Shown in pieces: positions 48,001 through 57,994 of a stretch of DNA of 64,000 bases. Source of the DNA: Ramazzottius varieornatus (Eukaryota > Tardigrada > Eutardigrada > Parachela > Ramazzottiidae); assembly GCA_001949185.1 (NCBI GenBank), contig BDGG01000015.1:67036-131035 (forward strand), given 5' to 3'. The position numbers and the translations under genes were made by a program. The first letter of the stretch is position 1, and each line of letters begins with the position of its first letter. The notes under the pieces are model-generated. The model did no database searches, had not been told where the DNA came from, and worked only from the letters and a program-made list of their open reading frames with translations.

Positions 48001-48845
48001 CATCAGGGGGCTGCGCCCCCTGAACCCGCTGCCAACTCTTTCAATGCAGTCTCGTCTTGGAGTACTAATCATCCGGACTGTTCCTCACTACTGGTGGCTC
48101 GTTGGAGTAACGATAATGCTAACGCAAATGACAAAAAAGTGAGAAGATCAAAGAACGCGTCCGTTGATTGCCTAAACCAAACGAGCCGGATTGGCACTTA
48201 AAAGTAGCTGCACTAGGCTGCGGTCCACAATAAAGAGTTGTTCCGCTTACTGTTATGGCTCTCTCGCTCGGCCTTTTCAGTGGTCAGAACCACTTGCTAG
48301 CAATAAGTTTGGGTGAAAGTCGCCTGGCTGTGAAGGACGCCACGTATTTCTCCAAAGATCTTTGACGAATCAAGATGGTGTCGGTGAGAAAAATGTCACG
48401 AATATAACCCACGCACTCTGAACATCACACAGCCAGCGCGGGATGAAGGTCCGATTATAGATAAAGTGAGCTGGCCGCCAGCAGCTAATCAGAACTTTGA
48501 ATAGTTGGAAGGCCACCATGTTTCAGAATGCCAAATAAGTAATTCCGATTACGGTATCGTGACTTACCATCCAATCGGTATTCGCACATTGTTCCGCCAA
48601 ACCGGGTAAACCAATTGTAGCCTACTTCAGTACCACATGGTTGGCTGATTTCCGTCGTGACATCCTCGCGATAACCCGGTGTTACAATGTTAGAAATCTC
48701 GTAATGCTCGCGATCTTTAGGTTCCACCCGGTTGTTGTAAAAACTGGCGAATGACCTTTTCACAAACCCTGTACAGGAACAATGGCCGTTTCTTATTGCC
48801 GAGGGCGTTGCCCTGCACGAAGCGTGATCCGGACTTTCCCACAGG
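23766..48845 (-). CDS. Large modular EGF/SEA transmembrane protein, 5' end incomplete
   Basis: Twenty-three exons, all in phase: 48568-48845, 45775-45924, 44837-45037, 44628-44783, 44074-44523, 41931-42101, 41539-41784, 41231-41452, 37580-37741, 36902-37048, 35315-35497, 35105-35254, 34886-35041, 31894-32061, 31289-31557, 29086-29169, 28912-28976, 28392-28567, 26445-27028, 25801-26383, 25188-25734, 24484-25097 and 23766-24421. They give about 2138 residues. From the N-terminus: an array of six-cysteine EGF-like modules, Thr-rich stalks, calcium-binding-type EGF repeats (DIDEC, DVDEC, DLNEC), a SEA-like domain, more EGF, a second SEA-like domain, EGF repeats, one TM helix (about 23832-23894) and a basic tail of about 21 residues. 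EGF-SEA-EGF-SEA-EGF-TM is the layout of nematode MUP-4 and MUA-3, which anchor epidermis or muscle to cuticle; a cell-matrix adhesion role is inferred. No signal peptide was found, so first exons are missing. Two transposons and several MITEs sit in introns. Confidence 0.8.
28392..29169 (-). other. Thr-rich mucin-like stalk in three small exons
   Basis: Exons 29086-29169, 28912-28976 and 28392-28567 encode almost pure Thr with Pro (ACN codon tracts), a likely O-glycosylated stalk. Their phases are 0-0, 0-2 and 2-1, so they break the phase 1-1 pattern of the cysteine modules. On the plus strand the same tracts read as Val-rich false ORFs. Confidence 0.7.
29170..31288. other. Large-gene intron with a foldback element
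   Basis: A 2.1-kb intron between the Thr-rich exons and the module array. It contains the foldback element at 30519-30891; nothing else was recognised. Confidence 0.5.
30519..30891. mobile_element. Foldback element, family A
   Basis: The ends are inverted (ATCTGCTGATGCCGAGTAC on the left, its complement on the right) and continue with TTCGGCCTCCTGGC-type arms. Internal sequence around CCGGGGAAGATCAACTGATG is shared with the element at 45154-45682. No ORF. No certain target duplication. Confidence 0.6.
32273..34688 (+). mobile_element. Pogo/Tigger-like DNA transposon with 150-bp terminal repeats
   Basis: Terminal inverted repeats of 150 bp (32273-32422 and 34539-34688), starting ACGAGGGGATTT, differ at about six positions. 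The flanks are TA and AA, close to the TA duplication of the Tc1/mariner/pogo superfamily. The element lies inside an intron of the large minus-strand gene, in antisense orientation, and carries a damaged transposase gene. Confidence 0.85.
32583..34427 (+). pseudogene. Damaged pogo-type transposase (CENP-B-like HTH plus DDE)
   Basis: Exons 32583-32700, 32772-33369 and 33576 onward join in frame. The N-terminal part has helix-turn-helix features (LDYKKRAIDYW, and a CENP-B-type second helix ending GFTASPYWVSKFKR). The DDE domain has the first Asp in CLWNTDQSGF, the second in CILLADSW and the third in SIQPLDV. Between about 33850 and 33890 the frame changes and roughly 30 residues expected between the first and second Asp are missing. 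A 10-bp tandem duplication (ACGAAAGTTC twice) marks the junction. The gene therefore cannot give a complete transposase. Both inverted repeats are nearly intact, so it could still be mobilised in trans. The second intron contains a GCGCCACTTGAA-type repeat. Confidence 0.8.
35971..36141. repeat. Nested palindrome (foldback repeat)
   Basis: Outer arms (GTAAATATTCGCTGCATC and its inverse) enclose an inner near-palindrome centred on ACGTACATGTACG with CAATCCGCGCA arms. It lies in an intron of the large gene and has no coding potential. Confidence 0.6.
37095..37542. mobile_element. hAT-type MITE with perfect 8-bp target duplication
   Basis: Perfect 17-bp terminal inverted repeats TAATGATGAGCATTACA are flanked on both sides by CGGCTGCC. 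The 8-bp duplication and the TIR start TAATG (consensus YARNG) are hallmarks of the hAT superfamily. The 448-bp interior is largely made of ATTACA/TGTAAT-type words, so much of it can fold on itself. No ORF. It lies in an intron of the large gene. Confidence 0.85.
38706..40491 (+). mobile_element. Complete pogo/Tigger-type transposon, 1786 bp
   Basis: Terminal repeats begin CTGTAATTTTTCGATATTTT on the left, with CTGTAGTTTTTCG as the inverse of the right end, and continue through TCGCGC. Exact TA duplications lie at 38704-38705 and 40492-40493. The element contains one apparently intact three-exon transposase gene and lies antisense in an intron of the large minus-strand gene. Confidence 0.9.
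38918..40357 (+). CDS. Pogo/Tigger-type transposase, apparently intact
   Basis: Exons 38918-39057, 39114-39396 and 39527-40357 join without a frameshift (56-bp and 130-bp introns; acceptors GTTTCCAG and TTTGTAG), about 417 residues. The N-terminus has a pogo/psq-type helix-turn-helix (SLRSYAKVVGVPESTIRTWK). A CENP-B-type second DNA-binding domain follows (about 55-130, ending GWVTKWKKRF). The DDE_1 catalytic core has the first Asp in MNMDQTS (about 168), the second in LIRDRAPAH (about 279) and the third in TYQPLDV (about 315). Enzymes of this family cut and paste at TA sites. All three acidic residues, intact introns and matching terminal repeats suggest recent activity. Confidence 0.87.
42102..44073. 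other. Large-gene intron
   Basis: A 2-kb intron between two module exons. Apart from the GC-rich hairpin at 43285-43322 I see nothing recognisable. Confidence 0.5.
43285..43322. repeat. GC-rich perfect hairpin
   Basis: CTGTCGCGCAGCCGCG, a six-base spacer, then its exact inverse complement: a 16-bp perfect stem. Confidence 0.8.
45154..45682. mobile_element. Foldback element, family A, second copy
   Basis: The core 45273-45682 is an imperfect inverted repeat with arms of at least 170 bp, starting AAGCTGAGATTACCT and ending with the inverse. Sequence from 45154 (ATCTGCCGATG) onward and around ATCCCGCTATCGGGGAACAT matches the element at 30519-30891. No ORF. It lies in an intron of the large gene. 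Confidence 0.6.
45925..48567. other. Large-gene intron, 2.6 kb, unexplained sequence
   Basis: Several open frames occur here but none has domain or splice support. Weak inverted similarity exists between about 47235-47270 and 47700-47735 (GACGATCRCGA...ATACAAT). A 19-nt hairpin lies at 48004-48022. Confidence 0.35.
48004..48022. repeat. GC-rich hairpin CAGGGGGC/GCCCCCTG
   Basis: An 8-bp perfect stem with a TGC loop. Such hairpins sit near the ends of several transposon families, but no element boundary could be placed here. Confidence 0.5.
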
Positions 48846-49514
48846 CTAAAACAAAACCACGTTTTACCATCAATTTCAATCGTTCCTAATGTTATTCAAT
48901 AGTAGTCTAATAGATGAACCGGTAGCCTCCGTCGATCGGTTTTGACATTGCACAGTCAAAACCGCTTAACATGGATACACGTGAATGCTCCGGTGCTACT
49001 GCTACCTCTAGCATTTGTATTGATACCGTCCAGGTCAAATGGCAGTATCATATTAGCATTATCATATAACTTTGATACTATAGTATCATATAGTATTAGT
49101 GTACAGTCGTCGTAAGTACCAGAGGTGGCTGGTTGTTCCATAAAGGTCCGCTATCTGGCCCTTCTTCTAACAGTTTTCACGGAACATCAGTCAGGGCAGT
49201 ACTCGGCACGCGACTGATAAACCCCATCGTAAAAATGCCGAATTACGGACATTTTCAAAGACTTCAGCCTCCTCTGATAACAATGCGTATGGTACACTTA
49301 TGCTTATCTCTGCAAAAACGCACTTGAGGGGCAATCTCAGAACAACCGGAACGAGCAGACCAGAGATTATCTAAACAACTAGGGACGCGTTGAGCAGCGG
49401 GCCGGTGAAGCCCGAGAATATGAAAAGCTGGCCTCATGGGCCAGTTCTCTCCATTTCCCAGAGCGGAGGTAAGAATCGGGACGCTGGGTCAGTCGGACGC
49501 TGGCTTATACCCTC

Positions 49515-49620
49515 CTGTCAATTGGTCAAAGCTTCCACCAACTGGTCCAACCCTCATGCTCATCGGTCAAACTCTCCTGTAAACTGGTCAAACCATCCTA
49601 CTGATTGGTCAAACTCTTGA
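49515..49620. repeat. Degenerate minisatellite, about 21-bp unit
   Basis: Five consecutive copies built around [AC][AT][TC][TC]GGTCAAACTCTCC-like units, with the core TGGTCAAAC recurring about every 21 bp. Confidence 0.6.
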
Positions 49621-50039
49621 GCTACTGTAAAAATTCGCTGCATCCACGCTATACGTCATCGTACACGTGAAGTACAGGCCCGGTCCGGCTTCACTACCTG
49701 TTCATCCCCTACGGGGATACATCGTCACACACTTGTTTGTACTGCGTGGAAGCAGTGAACTTTCACAGTAATCTGCCGGTCGTAGACAAACGCGCTGGTC
49801 CAACGGGCCGATCTACTGAATGGTTAGTCCGAGACGCCAGATTCGCATTTTTCTCGATCCTATCGTCTCCTAAACCTGAACGCGTCCCTGTAAGCAACAA
49901 GCCAAAGCGCAGCATTAGCACACTACGTCTCCAAGTGGTTTGACTATGTTATTGCAGGCGAATCCAGCTAGCAGCTACACTTGGTATGTGACGTGAGACT
50001 CAGATAGTAGCTTGGCAGGGTCTTCCCGACGTGTCAGCA

Positions 50040-50720
50040 GAAGTGCAACGTCAGGTATGATTGCAGCGTGCCGAAGTTGCACGTACGTCTACCGCGTTCA
50101 CCGGAGCATGTTTGAAAAGCTCTATTGGAAAGTCCAGCCTGGTTCTTCTGATCTATTGGCAGTTTTTCTATGCCACCAATGAGGCACTGGTGGAATCCAG
50201 TCCATGAATCGTTGCACGTGACTGCATCATCTGCGGTTCTCAGGCCTTCCGCTATGTATATATGTGTTTCGGCGGCCCATTTCGACCACCGACGACTGCC
50301 AGTCAGATTGTTGAGGAAACGAGTTTGATTTCGGGAGCCCAAGGTTAACTGCTGATGCAGTCTGGCGAAACAGACATAAAGGAACAAGATGCTCGAGTGT
50401 TCCTTTATGTCTGTCTGACCAGTTGTCAGGTGGCTACGTCAGAAACTTCTTGAGGGGTTTCGAAATGATAAATGAAAATGTTTTGATTTGACGTCTCAGT
50501 TACGTCATATTTCGTGAGAAAACTTCGGCATCTGTCCGGACGCAAAACCCCTGCACAATTCTGGGTTGGATCTTTCCAGAAGAGCAAATAGTTTTTCGAC
50601 TTTGAGCCACGGCGGGGTACGGCAAACTCACCACGTGATGATGCCGAGTATGGTGAATGAACTCAAGTCAGAAAAGGGTCATTTGGAGTAAAAGAATTCG
50701 TATTCAAACTGGGCCGAAGA
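50040..50720. repeat. Dispersed repeat family B, copy 1
   Basis: Sequence from CGGCGGCCCA through CAGTCTGG, GTGGCTACGTCAGAAA, CTGTCCGGACGCAAAACCCC and ACTCACCA is shared in order with 57995-58770. On the minus strand it retains an old open frame (LTLGSRNQTRFLNNLTG) matching SLTLPLGSQNSKSILNNLAA in the other copy, so the parent probably encoded a protein. The class of element is not identified. Confidence 0.55.
50378..50421. repeat. Hairpin inside repeat B
   Basis: CAGACATAAAGGAACA and its exact inverse flank about 11 bases: a 16-bp perfect stem that replaces the corresponding site in the 58-kb copy. Confidence 0.65.
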
Positions 50721-51226
50721 AACCTATGTCTAGTTTTTTGCTGTGTAAAAAATGCAGTGAATTCTGTCCTTCGAGGGCTGCAAACTTAGCCGGCTCACGA
50801 TGCAGTTGTATAGTTAACCATGGCTGCGGCACGTATCACATGATTGACCGTTTGATAGTCAGTCGAGGCTATTAATATTTGTCGCGAGATTTGTCCGTCT
50901 CTTCAATTGAGAAATGCCCGGATCTTCTGAAGCTTCACGTCGAATATAAACGAAATTATTGGACAGCCTGTTATTTGAGGGATCGAACCGTTCGCATTTG
51001 GAGATAACGTCAGAAAAAACGGGGGAAACTTTGACGGCTAACCTTACATCCTCTCCTTCGGACGTGCAACAAATGGAGTCATCCGGAGAATAAATTTCAT
51101 ATATTCCCACCTGAAACCGTGTCTAGGGGGAGTTTTTTCAGCACCATCAGCGGAGCGGAGGACCTCCAGCCACTCGAGGGTACAAATTTCCAGATCAGCT
51201 GCTACGCTGTCACAGTTCTTCAAATG

Positions 51227-51302
51227 CAGTGGTGGAGCTCGGAAATTCGAGGGGTCCGAAAAATTTGCCGACCACTCGAATTTTCGAGCTCCACCACTGG
51301 TC
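51227..51302. repeat. Inverted repeat, about 70 bp
   Basis: CAGTGGTGGAGCTCGGAAAT on the left and its near inverse (ending GAGCTCCACCACTGG) on the right form a long hairpin. It lies just upstream of a possible but unconvincing minus-strand exon (51048-51110). Confidence 0.6.
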
Positions 51303-52161
51303 AAATGTGTACTGATATGAAACGCAAACCTGCCCGATTTAAGTAAGCGACAAACTCGACGGGTTGAAAGGCAGAAAGAACATAGTCTGGTCCGAAGATT
51401 GATGGACTGGATCGTGCCACCTGATGCACTTTCACTTTTGGAGAAACCGGATCGGCAAAACGTTTCACTTACCTGCTACCGGAAGTCAGCTGCTCATCAG
51501 AACCACCGTAAGTGAAATTGGTTAAGAACTTTAATGAGTCATCCGCCGTAGTCTTGAATCTTGAAATATCAAGCGGTACAGCGAGTAGCCCATGCTTGCG
51601 CATTAGTTGATGAATATGCAACTGGAAAGCCCAAAAACGAATCATCGATTGATCACACTTGATAAACGCAGTTACCTAGAACTCAGTATGGGTACACGCG
51701 CGACGAGATACTATGAGCCCTTTCGCTACGACGGTACGGGCAGGTGATTCTTGCTACAAGTAAAAATCAACATCGAAGGCTGCAATGATGTACGTACGTG
51801 CTGGATATTGGGCCAAGGAGCAAACTTAAAGCCTGTCATATCTTTTATAGCGTTTAGATCTTCATTTTACCGGAACACGCAGATCTTCAACAGTTCAAGC
51901 TCTTTCAGAGTTTCTCCACGAGAAAGTCGAATAGCAATCGACAGCAGCGTTGAAGCGTAAGAGTAATAAAACAGCTAATCAGCTGATGGCCACTGTCCAT
52001 GACAATTTTCTACGGCTGAGTTTTACTCCGTTACGTCGCTTGTCCGATTTTCGTCTCTGACTTCGATAAAAATTGTAACTTCACCGTCTTTTCCGCCTGG
52101 TTCGTAATTTTTACTGGCCCATAATGTCTCGTCGTTCGTTTATGATTAATGTACGGTATAC

Positions 52162-55100
52162 CGTATCAGCTTGGGATCGTGGACGCGGCCAGTGGCTACC
52201 GGGGTACAGTTTGTTGCAGTAAAAAGGCGCACGTTGCCAGTTGACGTAGCTCGTCGACCCATCACGATAATCCTGCGACACATTCAGACGAGTGAAGTAG
52301 CAAGCTGGTTCACCCACCCTCCATTCAAATTTGACCTTTCGGTTGGGGCACCTCAAGCTTGCAGGCCAACGCTTGTTATTAACTTTCATGTCTGAAAGCG
52401 ACAAGCACATAATTTCGGCTACTCAAACACGGAAGCCAGAGTACACGCCAATCTTTGCAGCTGTGGTTTCTGCGCTGGACACAGCCGCGTTTCACATTCA
52501 TACTTCTCTAATGATCAACCTTTCAATTCAAACTTTCCTTCAGACCGCTCGTTAACAGCGGTTCATTGGGTTGGCTGTTTTTCGAATAGAGAGGTGCAGC
52601 ATTTCACCTGACCAGGCAAAACGGATGTGCGATCGGTGAACAGCAACCGCAGTTAATGGCGACCCTGACTCCGTGTTATATTAACAATTCGGGATAATTC
52701 CCATTCATCAAAGGTCTTCAAATTGTGGAATAAATACGCCAATCGTAAGGGCGTGCTTGGACCTAATCACACCAGCGTTGTATGTAATTTCTCTATTTCT
52801 TTCTCATCGAATCTCGATTATGATCGGTTCAACTGTTTATTGTAAAGATTTAACACTTGCTTTCTTTCGAAACAGTGTGAGGCAGGCTAAACCAACTATC
52901 TCCTATCCTGTCGTGCAGAAAAGCTTTACGCTGGTTGGTTGAGCCTTGCTCAGTGGCCACATTTGCAGCTGAGCCCCGTTTCGCGAACTGAAGAGTCGGT
53001 CAAGATGGTCCTTGATTTCTAAAAGCTGAAATTCAAAACTCTATCAAACTTCAAGGGAGCGCAGTTTTCTGACTTTCTCTTGACCGCACTACCTGTAGCG
53101 AAATTCGACGCCGGCACGGCATCAAGAAGCAGCGTCTGACAAACGAGCTGCCGCACGTCTTGTTACCAAGACCGATCTGTCAGGATGCTGACGGTAAGGC
53201 CACTTCCGAGCAGGCCCATCCCATTTTAGAAAACAAGATCTCATTTACTAAGCGTCGCCGAGGCGATTTTTTCAGTTGATTTATGGCAGACATGTCAAAG
53301 TAACCGCCATGTGCGATCTTACATTATACTCAGTAGAAACGATGGTATCGAAATATTGCTTCTGACAAGAGACAGAATTTTTCGAAGTAAGCGCTCGGGA
53401 AACGGCAATTTCATACTGAGGGACCTGATAAAACAAAATTCATCCATCGGCTTACCCTCAATTTCCAATACATTCACCAATGCGGCCCGAGTTTTGCAGC
53501 CAACTGCGGCCCACGGTATCTTGTCACCTTCCAGATACACTTCCGTACGGTAAAACCCAAGCTGATCCTGGTAATCGAAATCCCCTCTGTGTAGAGGCTT
53601 ATACGCAAACTTTCGAGTCAGAGCCCAATCTCGGTAGTTGCAGTCAGTACTGGTCCTCCATCCACTGGCTGAGGGACGAAACCAATGAATTTTTCCATCC
53701 TTTCGACGAGTACAAATGTCGGTTCGTCGTTCGCGAGTTTTGGTTCTGGTGTCCGTTGTGAAATCGACATGAAAGTTGTGAAAGCGCATGTGTTTACCGT
53801 CATCCATCGGATAAATGGTTCCCATCAGTTGAACAGCAATGCTGTGTCCTGTGACCCGAGAAAACGAATAGTGTGAGACAAATCAGACTGCGATCGTTCT
53901 CCGCTGTTTTCAGTAATTTCACAGTGCCGAAACTACAATACGAACCAACGTTCCCATCCCAACTCGGAATTTAATGGCATAATAACTTCAGCAATGAGGG
54001 GGCCGGAGATCTGCGGCTAATCGTCCCATAATATTTTGAGTTTAGCAGGAGGCGTTGGTGTACGTTGCATTTTTTACCTGTGCATTATGAACTGATCAAG
54101 CTGCGATAATGACTGGCCTCAAAGGCAAAGAGTTTCATAGCCAATCGCAGAGTAATTCGTCACACCAATTGGGTTTCGGCGGCCTACTTTCGTAAAGATC
54201 GATCGTTGGGGAAAGTTTTCAGGAATTAAGTTCTAACTTTTCGGACCGTAAGGGTCAACTTGAACTGCAGATAAATTTGGTGCAACACAACTCGAGGAGC
54301 ATAATGCTGAAGTTCATTGGAGGGCCTGACCAGTGGTCAGATGACTATGGCAGGAAAATGTCAGAGGATTCGAACTTTTGCTTGAGAAATTTTCGACATC
54401 ATAATGACGTCACACGGCGTAAAAATGCGCTGACACATGTTCTCACACAACGCCCCATGTGGAAACCTCACCTGTTAATCACCCCCAGAACTTGGAGGAA
54501 AATCTTCCCAGAAACGCGAACAGTTTGTAAGACTTCCACCCGTGGTGAAGCGTGGCGAGTTCACCACGCGATGTGCCTGATACTCCCAACAATCTGATGT
54601 CAGAATATACTTCGGGAGCAAAACAAATCTTGACGAAAATGGGCCGCGGAACCCAATTGCTGATGACGTATGTTTTGGGTAACGACCACGTTGGTCAAAT
54701 TTTTCGACATAAATTGTCTCAGACACCAGTATGTATTAAAAGCGTTTTGGTTTGATGAAATCTCCACCAGAACTCGAACTTTAATTACAAGTTAGAAAAC
54801 CTTCTGTTAGCTTCACTGCGGTGACACAAGATAGCAATCTATGGTGCTCAGTGACAGATATTCGTTTCAAGACATGGGGCTCGTTCTGGTGAAAGCGCTT
54901 ATGAGTCCGTTCAAACTAAAAACACCACTCTGAATATTTTCTCGAAGACGAAGCTTCTTTGTAACATGCAACTTCCGGACACCGTTCTGGGGTGAGCAAC
55001 CGACCTGAACGGATTGGGATCGAAAACAGGTATCAGGAAAAGCTCTGGTTTTGAGAAAGGTGGTTGGAAGATATTACTGAACGCGGGAATTAGCTAGTGA

Positions 55101-56550
55101 TGAAATTAAACATAAGACTTGTCAGAAAATGTTCTGGCATCACGCGGCTAACTGCCGGAATGTCATGTCAAATCATCATCTGACATGCCTATCAGCCGGC
55201 CACCGACTTGGCTCGATCTTTCAACCGAAGACGGAACCGAGTCGGTTTTGTAAATCATCAGTCCGAGTGGACCCGATCGTCGAAAATCAATAAAAGTCAG
55301 CTAAAGAATCAATCGAATAAAAATCAGCGGAAAAAATCAGTGCATATCAGGCAACCAATCGCATAGACAACCCACGGCGGACTTCCTCGGTCATGTAATC
55401 AACTGTCGTTCTAATTGATCGATTTGCTAAATCGAAGTGCACAGGTGATGCGCACACATGTGCAGTTTTGTGACTCACAGTATGTACAGGCACTAACATG
55501 CCCTAGTGCGGTGTGCTCCGAATCTACTTACAGTGACAATCCTCACTTCTTTAGCACGTCACAAAGCGGGGTTCGACACGCTGAAGCGTTCTAGTAGGTA
55601 GTTTGCGAATGGCAAACGTATGCGTCAGCACAGTCATGTGACAGCTGGCCGCGCTGTCGAGCGACACTTTTGGCTTTTTTCTGCGTTTGTTTGATTTTCC
55701 AGAAACAATTTTGAAGCTCTTCGCACATTCTTTAATACGCGGCACTGTCTGTGACGTACTAAAGAAGTGAGGATTATTACTGTATTTGTTTCCATGGGCC
55801 CGCATACGTTCTGAAGTGCACGCAGCAGAGAAAAGGTACAGGTACACGTACACGTACAGGTACAGTGCCCCACTTTAGCACTCCGACATGGTCCCCATTG
55901 GTTAAGTCGTACCACGTAACCATCGTACTACCGACAGTTATAATTCTTGGTTAATAATGTTCTTCGATATTTCATGACCGTACTTGCTCAACGAAAACGA
56001 ATCTACGACGCTATAATACAGAAACGCGACGCGTTGCAACTTGCACGCGGACAACCATGAATGGCCTCGCTCGCTCAGTCCCACACACATAGCCAAAATT
56101 ATTGCTTGCAGCCGTTTGACTAAAACGTCGAGAATTTTTGTTCAGGCTCAACGAACCGGTTCTGTGGTAGAGAGGTTTCGCTTCGTCCTTTGCGTAGTCA
56201 ACGTGATAAAGCTGGCCCCTTTCACGGAAGTCGGGATGGTTTGGCTGACCATACACACTAAAGTTTTCGCTGCGGTCGAATCGGACGCGGGTCATACCGT
56301 CCTCAAAATCACGGCGAGTGTAGCTTCGATTACCTGTAGCCAGTGGCATACCGTGTCTGTGGCCCATTTCGAATGGATAAGGATCGTTGTACCTAAACAG
56401 AAAAAACCTTAGATTCTTCGTAACACAGATAGAGTTCTAAACATCAAAAGTGAGCGAAACTGCTCGTTGAACTCTGAGATGGAAATGGCTGGTACTCACT
56501 GATACAGTTCTATACGAGTTTCACGCCGTACGTTATCATATCTGTGAAAG
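52162..56550 (-). CDS. Four exons of an unrecognised Tyr/Arg-rich protein
   Basis: Exons 56500-56550, 56157-56392, 53456-53848 and 52162-52391 join in phase (2, 1, 1) to give about 303 residues, open at both ends. Splice sites include GTGAGT and GTAAGC donors and TTCAG acceptors; the donor after 56157 (GTTCGT) is weak. The last exon could instead end at 52155 with another donor. The protein is rich in Tyr, Arg, Asp and Trp with a few Cys (ICTRR, DCNYRDW, VGCKTR, RCPNRK, PACYF, FYCNK). It looks like a folded extracellular domain but matches nothing I know. It lies upstream of the large EGF/SEA gene on the same strand and may be its 5' part, or a separate gene. Confidence 0.55.
54270..54760. 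repeat. Dispersed repeat family B, copy 3 (diverged)
   Basis: Contains TGACCAGTGGTCA, a GACTATGGCAGGAAAAT segment and GAGTTCACCACGCGATG, in the same order as the related words in the copies at 50 kb and 58 kb. Divergence is higher than between the other two. Confidence 0.45.
55835..55866. repeat. Short GTACAG/GTACAC microsatellite
   Basis: Five imperfect hexamers of the type GGTACA/CGTACA in tandem. Confidence 0.6.
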
Positions 56551-57994
56551 CTGAACCAAGGTGCCGAAATTACCCAGACCAACCACAACGGATCACGCGG
56601 CGTTAACATTACGAGGGAAAGGTTGTAAAGTTAGCCGTCTAAGTTCGCCTGTTCTCTACTACTCAATCCCAAACTTTTAAGGATAGATCGACAGATAAAA
56701 TAATGAGCTGTCGAATGGTAATAGGCACAGCCAACACGAGAAGTCAGAGAATCCAAGAGATCCGCAGTTAAAAGAACGTTGAAATCTCATGTTAAACAGC
56801 CAAGACTGACAATCAAATAGTCAATCAAGCAATAGACGCCACAGCCGTGGCTAACTTTACAAACCCAGTATGGGGTGGCTAAGTTTACAACCTTTACCTC
56901 GTACATGAGGCGGATGTAAAGTCACAGGCAGACATAGCCGCATCACTCGAACGTAAATCAAACCGAGTTTCTAGAAATGGTGATGAAATTCTAACATCGA
57001 GAAGCTCTTTCAGTTTGCATTCGTCCGGCGTTTGCATTAAGCATGACCAGTTCCGTATCACCCATTTTCACAACTTTCCGACATCTCGATTCGGCCAGTT
57101 TATTCTGGGCAAAATTATTGTTACCCCGTAAAACCCGAAAGGAAGATCGGTATCCACTGGAAAATGATTGTGCGGAAGATTAGCGCACTCCCACAAACTT
57201 TGTTGATCCCAGGTAAATATAACAGAGTTTTCAGTTTAAATTCCGTAGCAGCACATGAGAAGCAGAGTGGACAGGCACTGCGCGCACTCTCTTTCAATCT
57301 TCCACAGGGATGACTTCAGAGCAAAAGATCTCCAGAGCGGAGAAGAGTTGCCCAGTCTCCCACGGTAGGAAGCATATCTTCTTGCCCGTGTGGCGCCTCG
57401 AAAACATTTAGTCTTGAATGACCCAAAAGTTTGGTTGTCCACGCTTCAGACAAAACTATTCCTGCTTTACCGCAGAGCTAAGAACCTCAAAACAGCGAAG
57501 CGCCAGACGACAACCTGAGTTGGCAAATCGATAGACCAAGAATTCAGGACAAAAGAACAGGGGGAGGGCAACTATGAATAATTGAAGTTGACGTGTTTCC
57601 AGGAGTAGCAAGTCATACTTCCGCACCTAATAACTAATCTTGATTATTTACAATAATCATTTCGTTTTTTGTCTGTATACAATAGAACAATCGTTGTGGT
57701 GGAACGTAATTGCAGTTGAGTAAATAATACTTCCACCTTTTTCGTAGTTTATCCTTAGGTAAATCAGGCTTCAAAGCCTTCTGTGAGAACGTGATTGCGC
57801 CTTGGCGTTCAGAGGGAGGGTGGTAATCTCTGGCCTTTGATGAGCGGAAACAGCGGCATTTTCGAACGGCCGAAAGGTATGCTACAGCCTCATTTGCCGG
57901 CTTGCAATGGGCATTGCAAACTCTTCACCCGCTTTATTTTGAGGAGGCTTCGCACACCTGCTTTTACCACAAATAGTCACACCACATGCTGATC

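Noticed and set aside
48004-48022. Helitron 3' end suggested by a GC hairpin
   Set aside because: No CTRR terminus at the expected distance and no matching 5' end or Rep/helicase coding.
51048-51110. 63-bp minus-strand exon candidate between the Tyr/Arg-rich exons and the module array
   Set aside because: Splice sites are acceptable, but its phase 0 end does not fit the phase 2 start of exon 48568-48845 and it adjoins a hairpin repeat.
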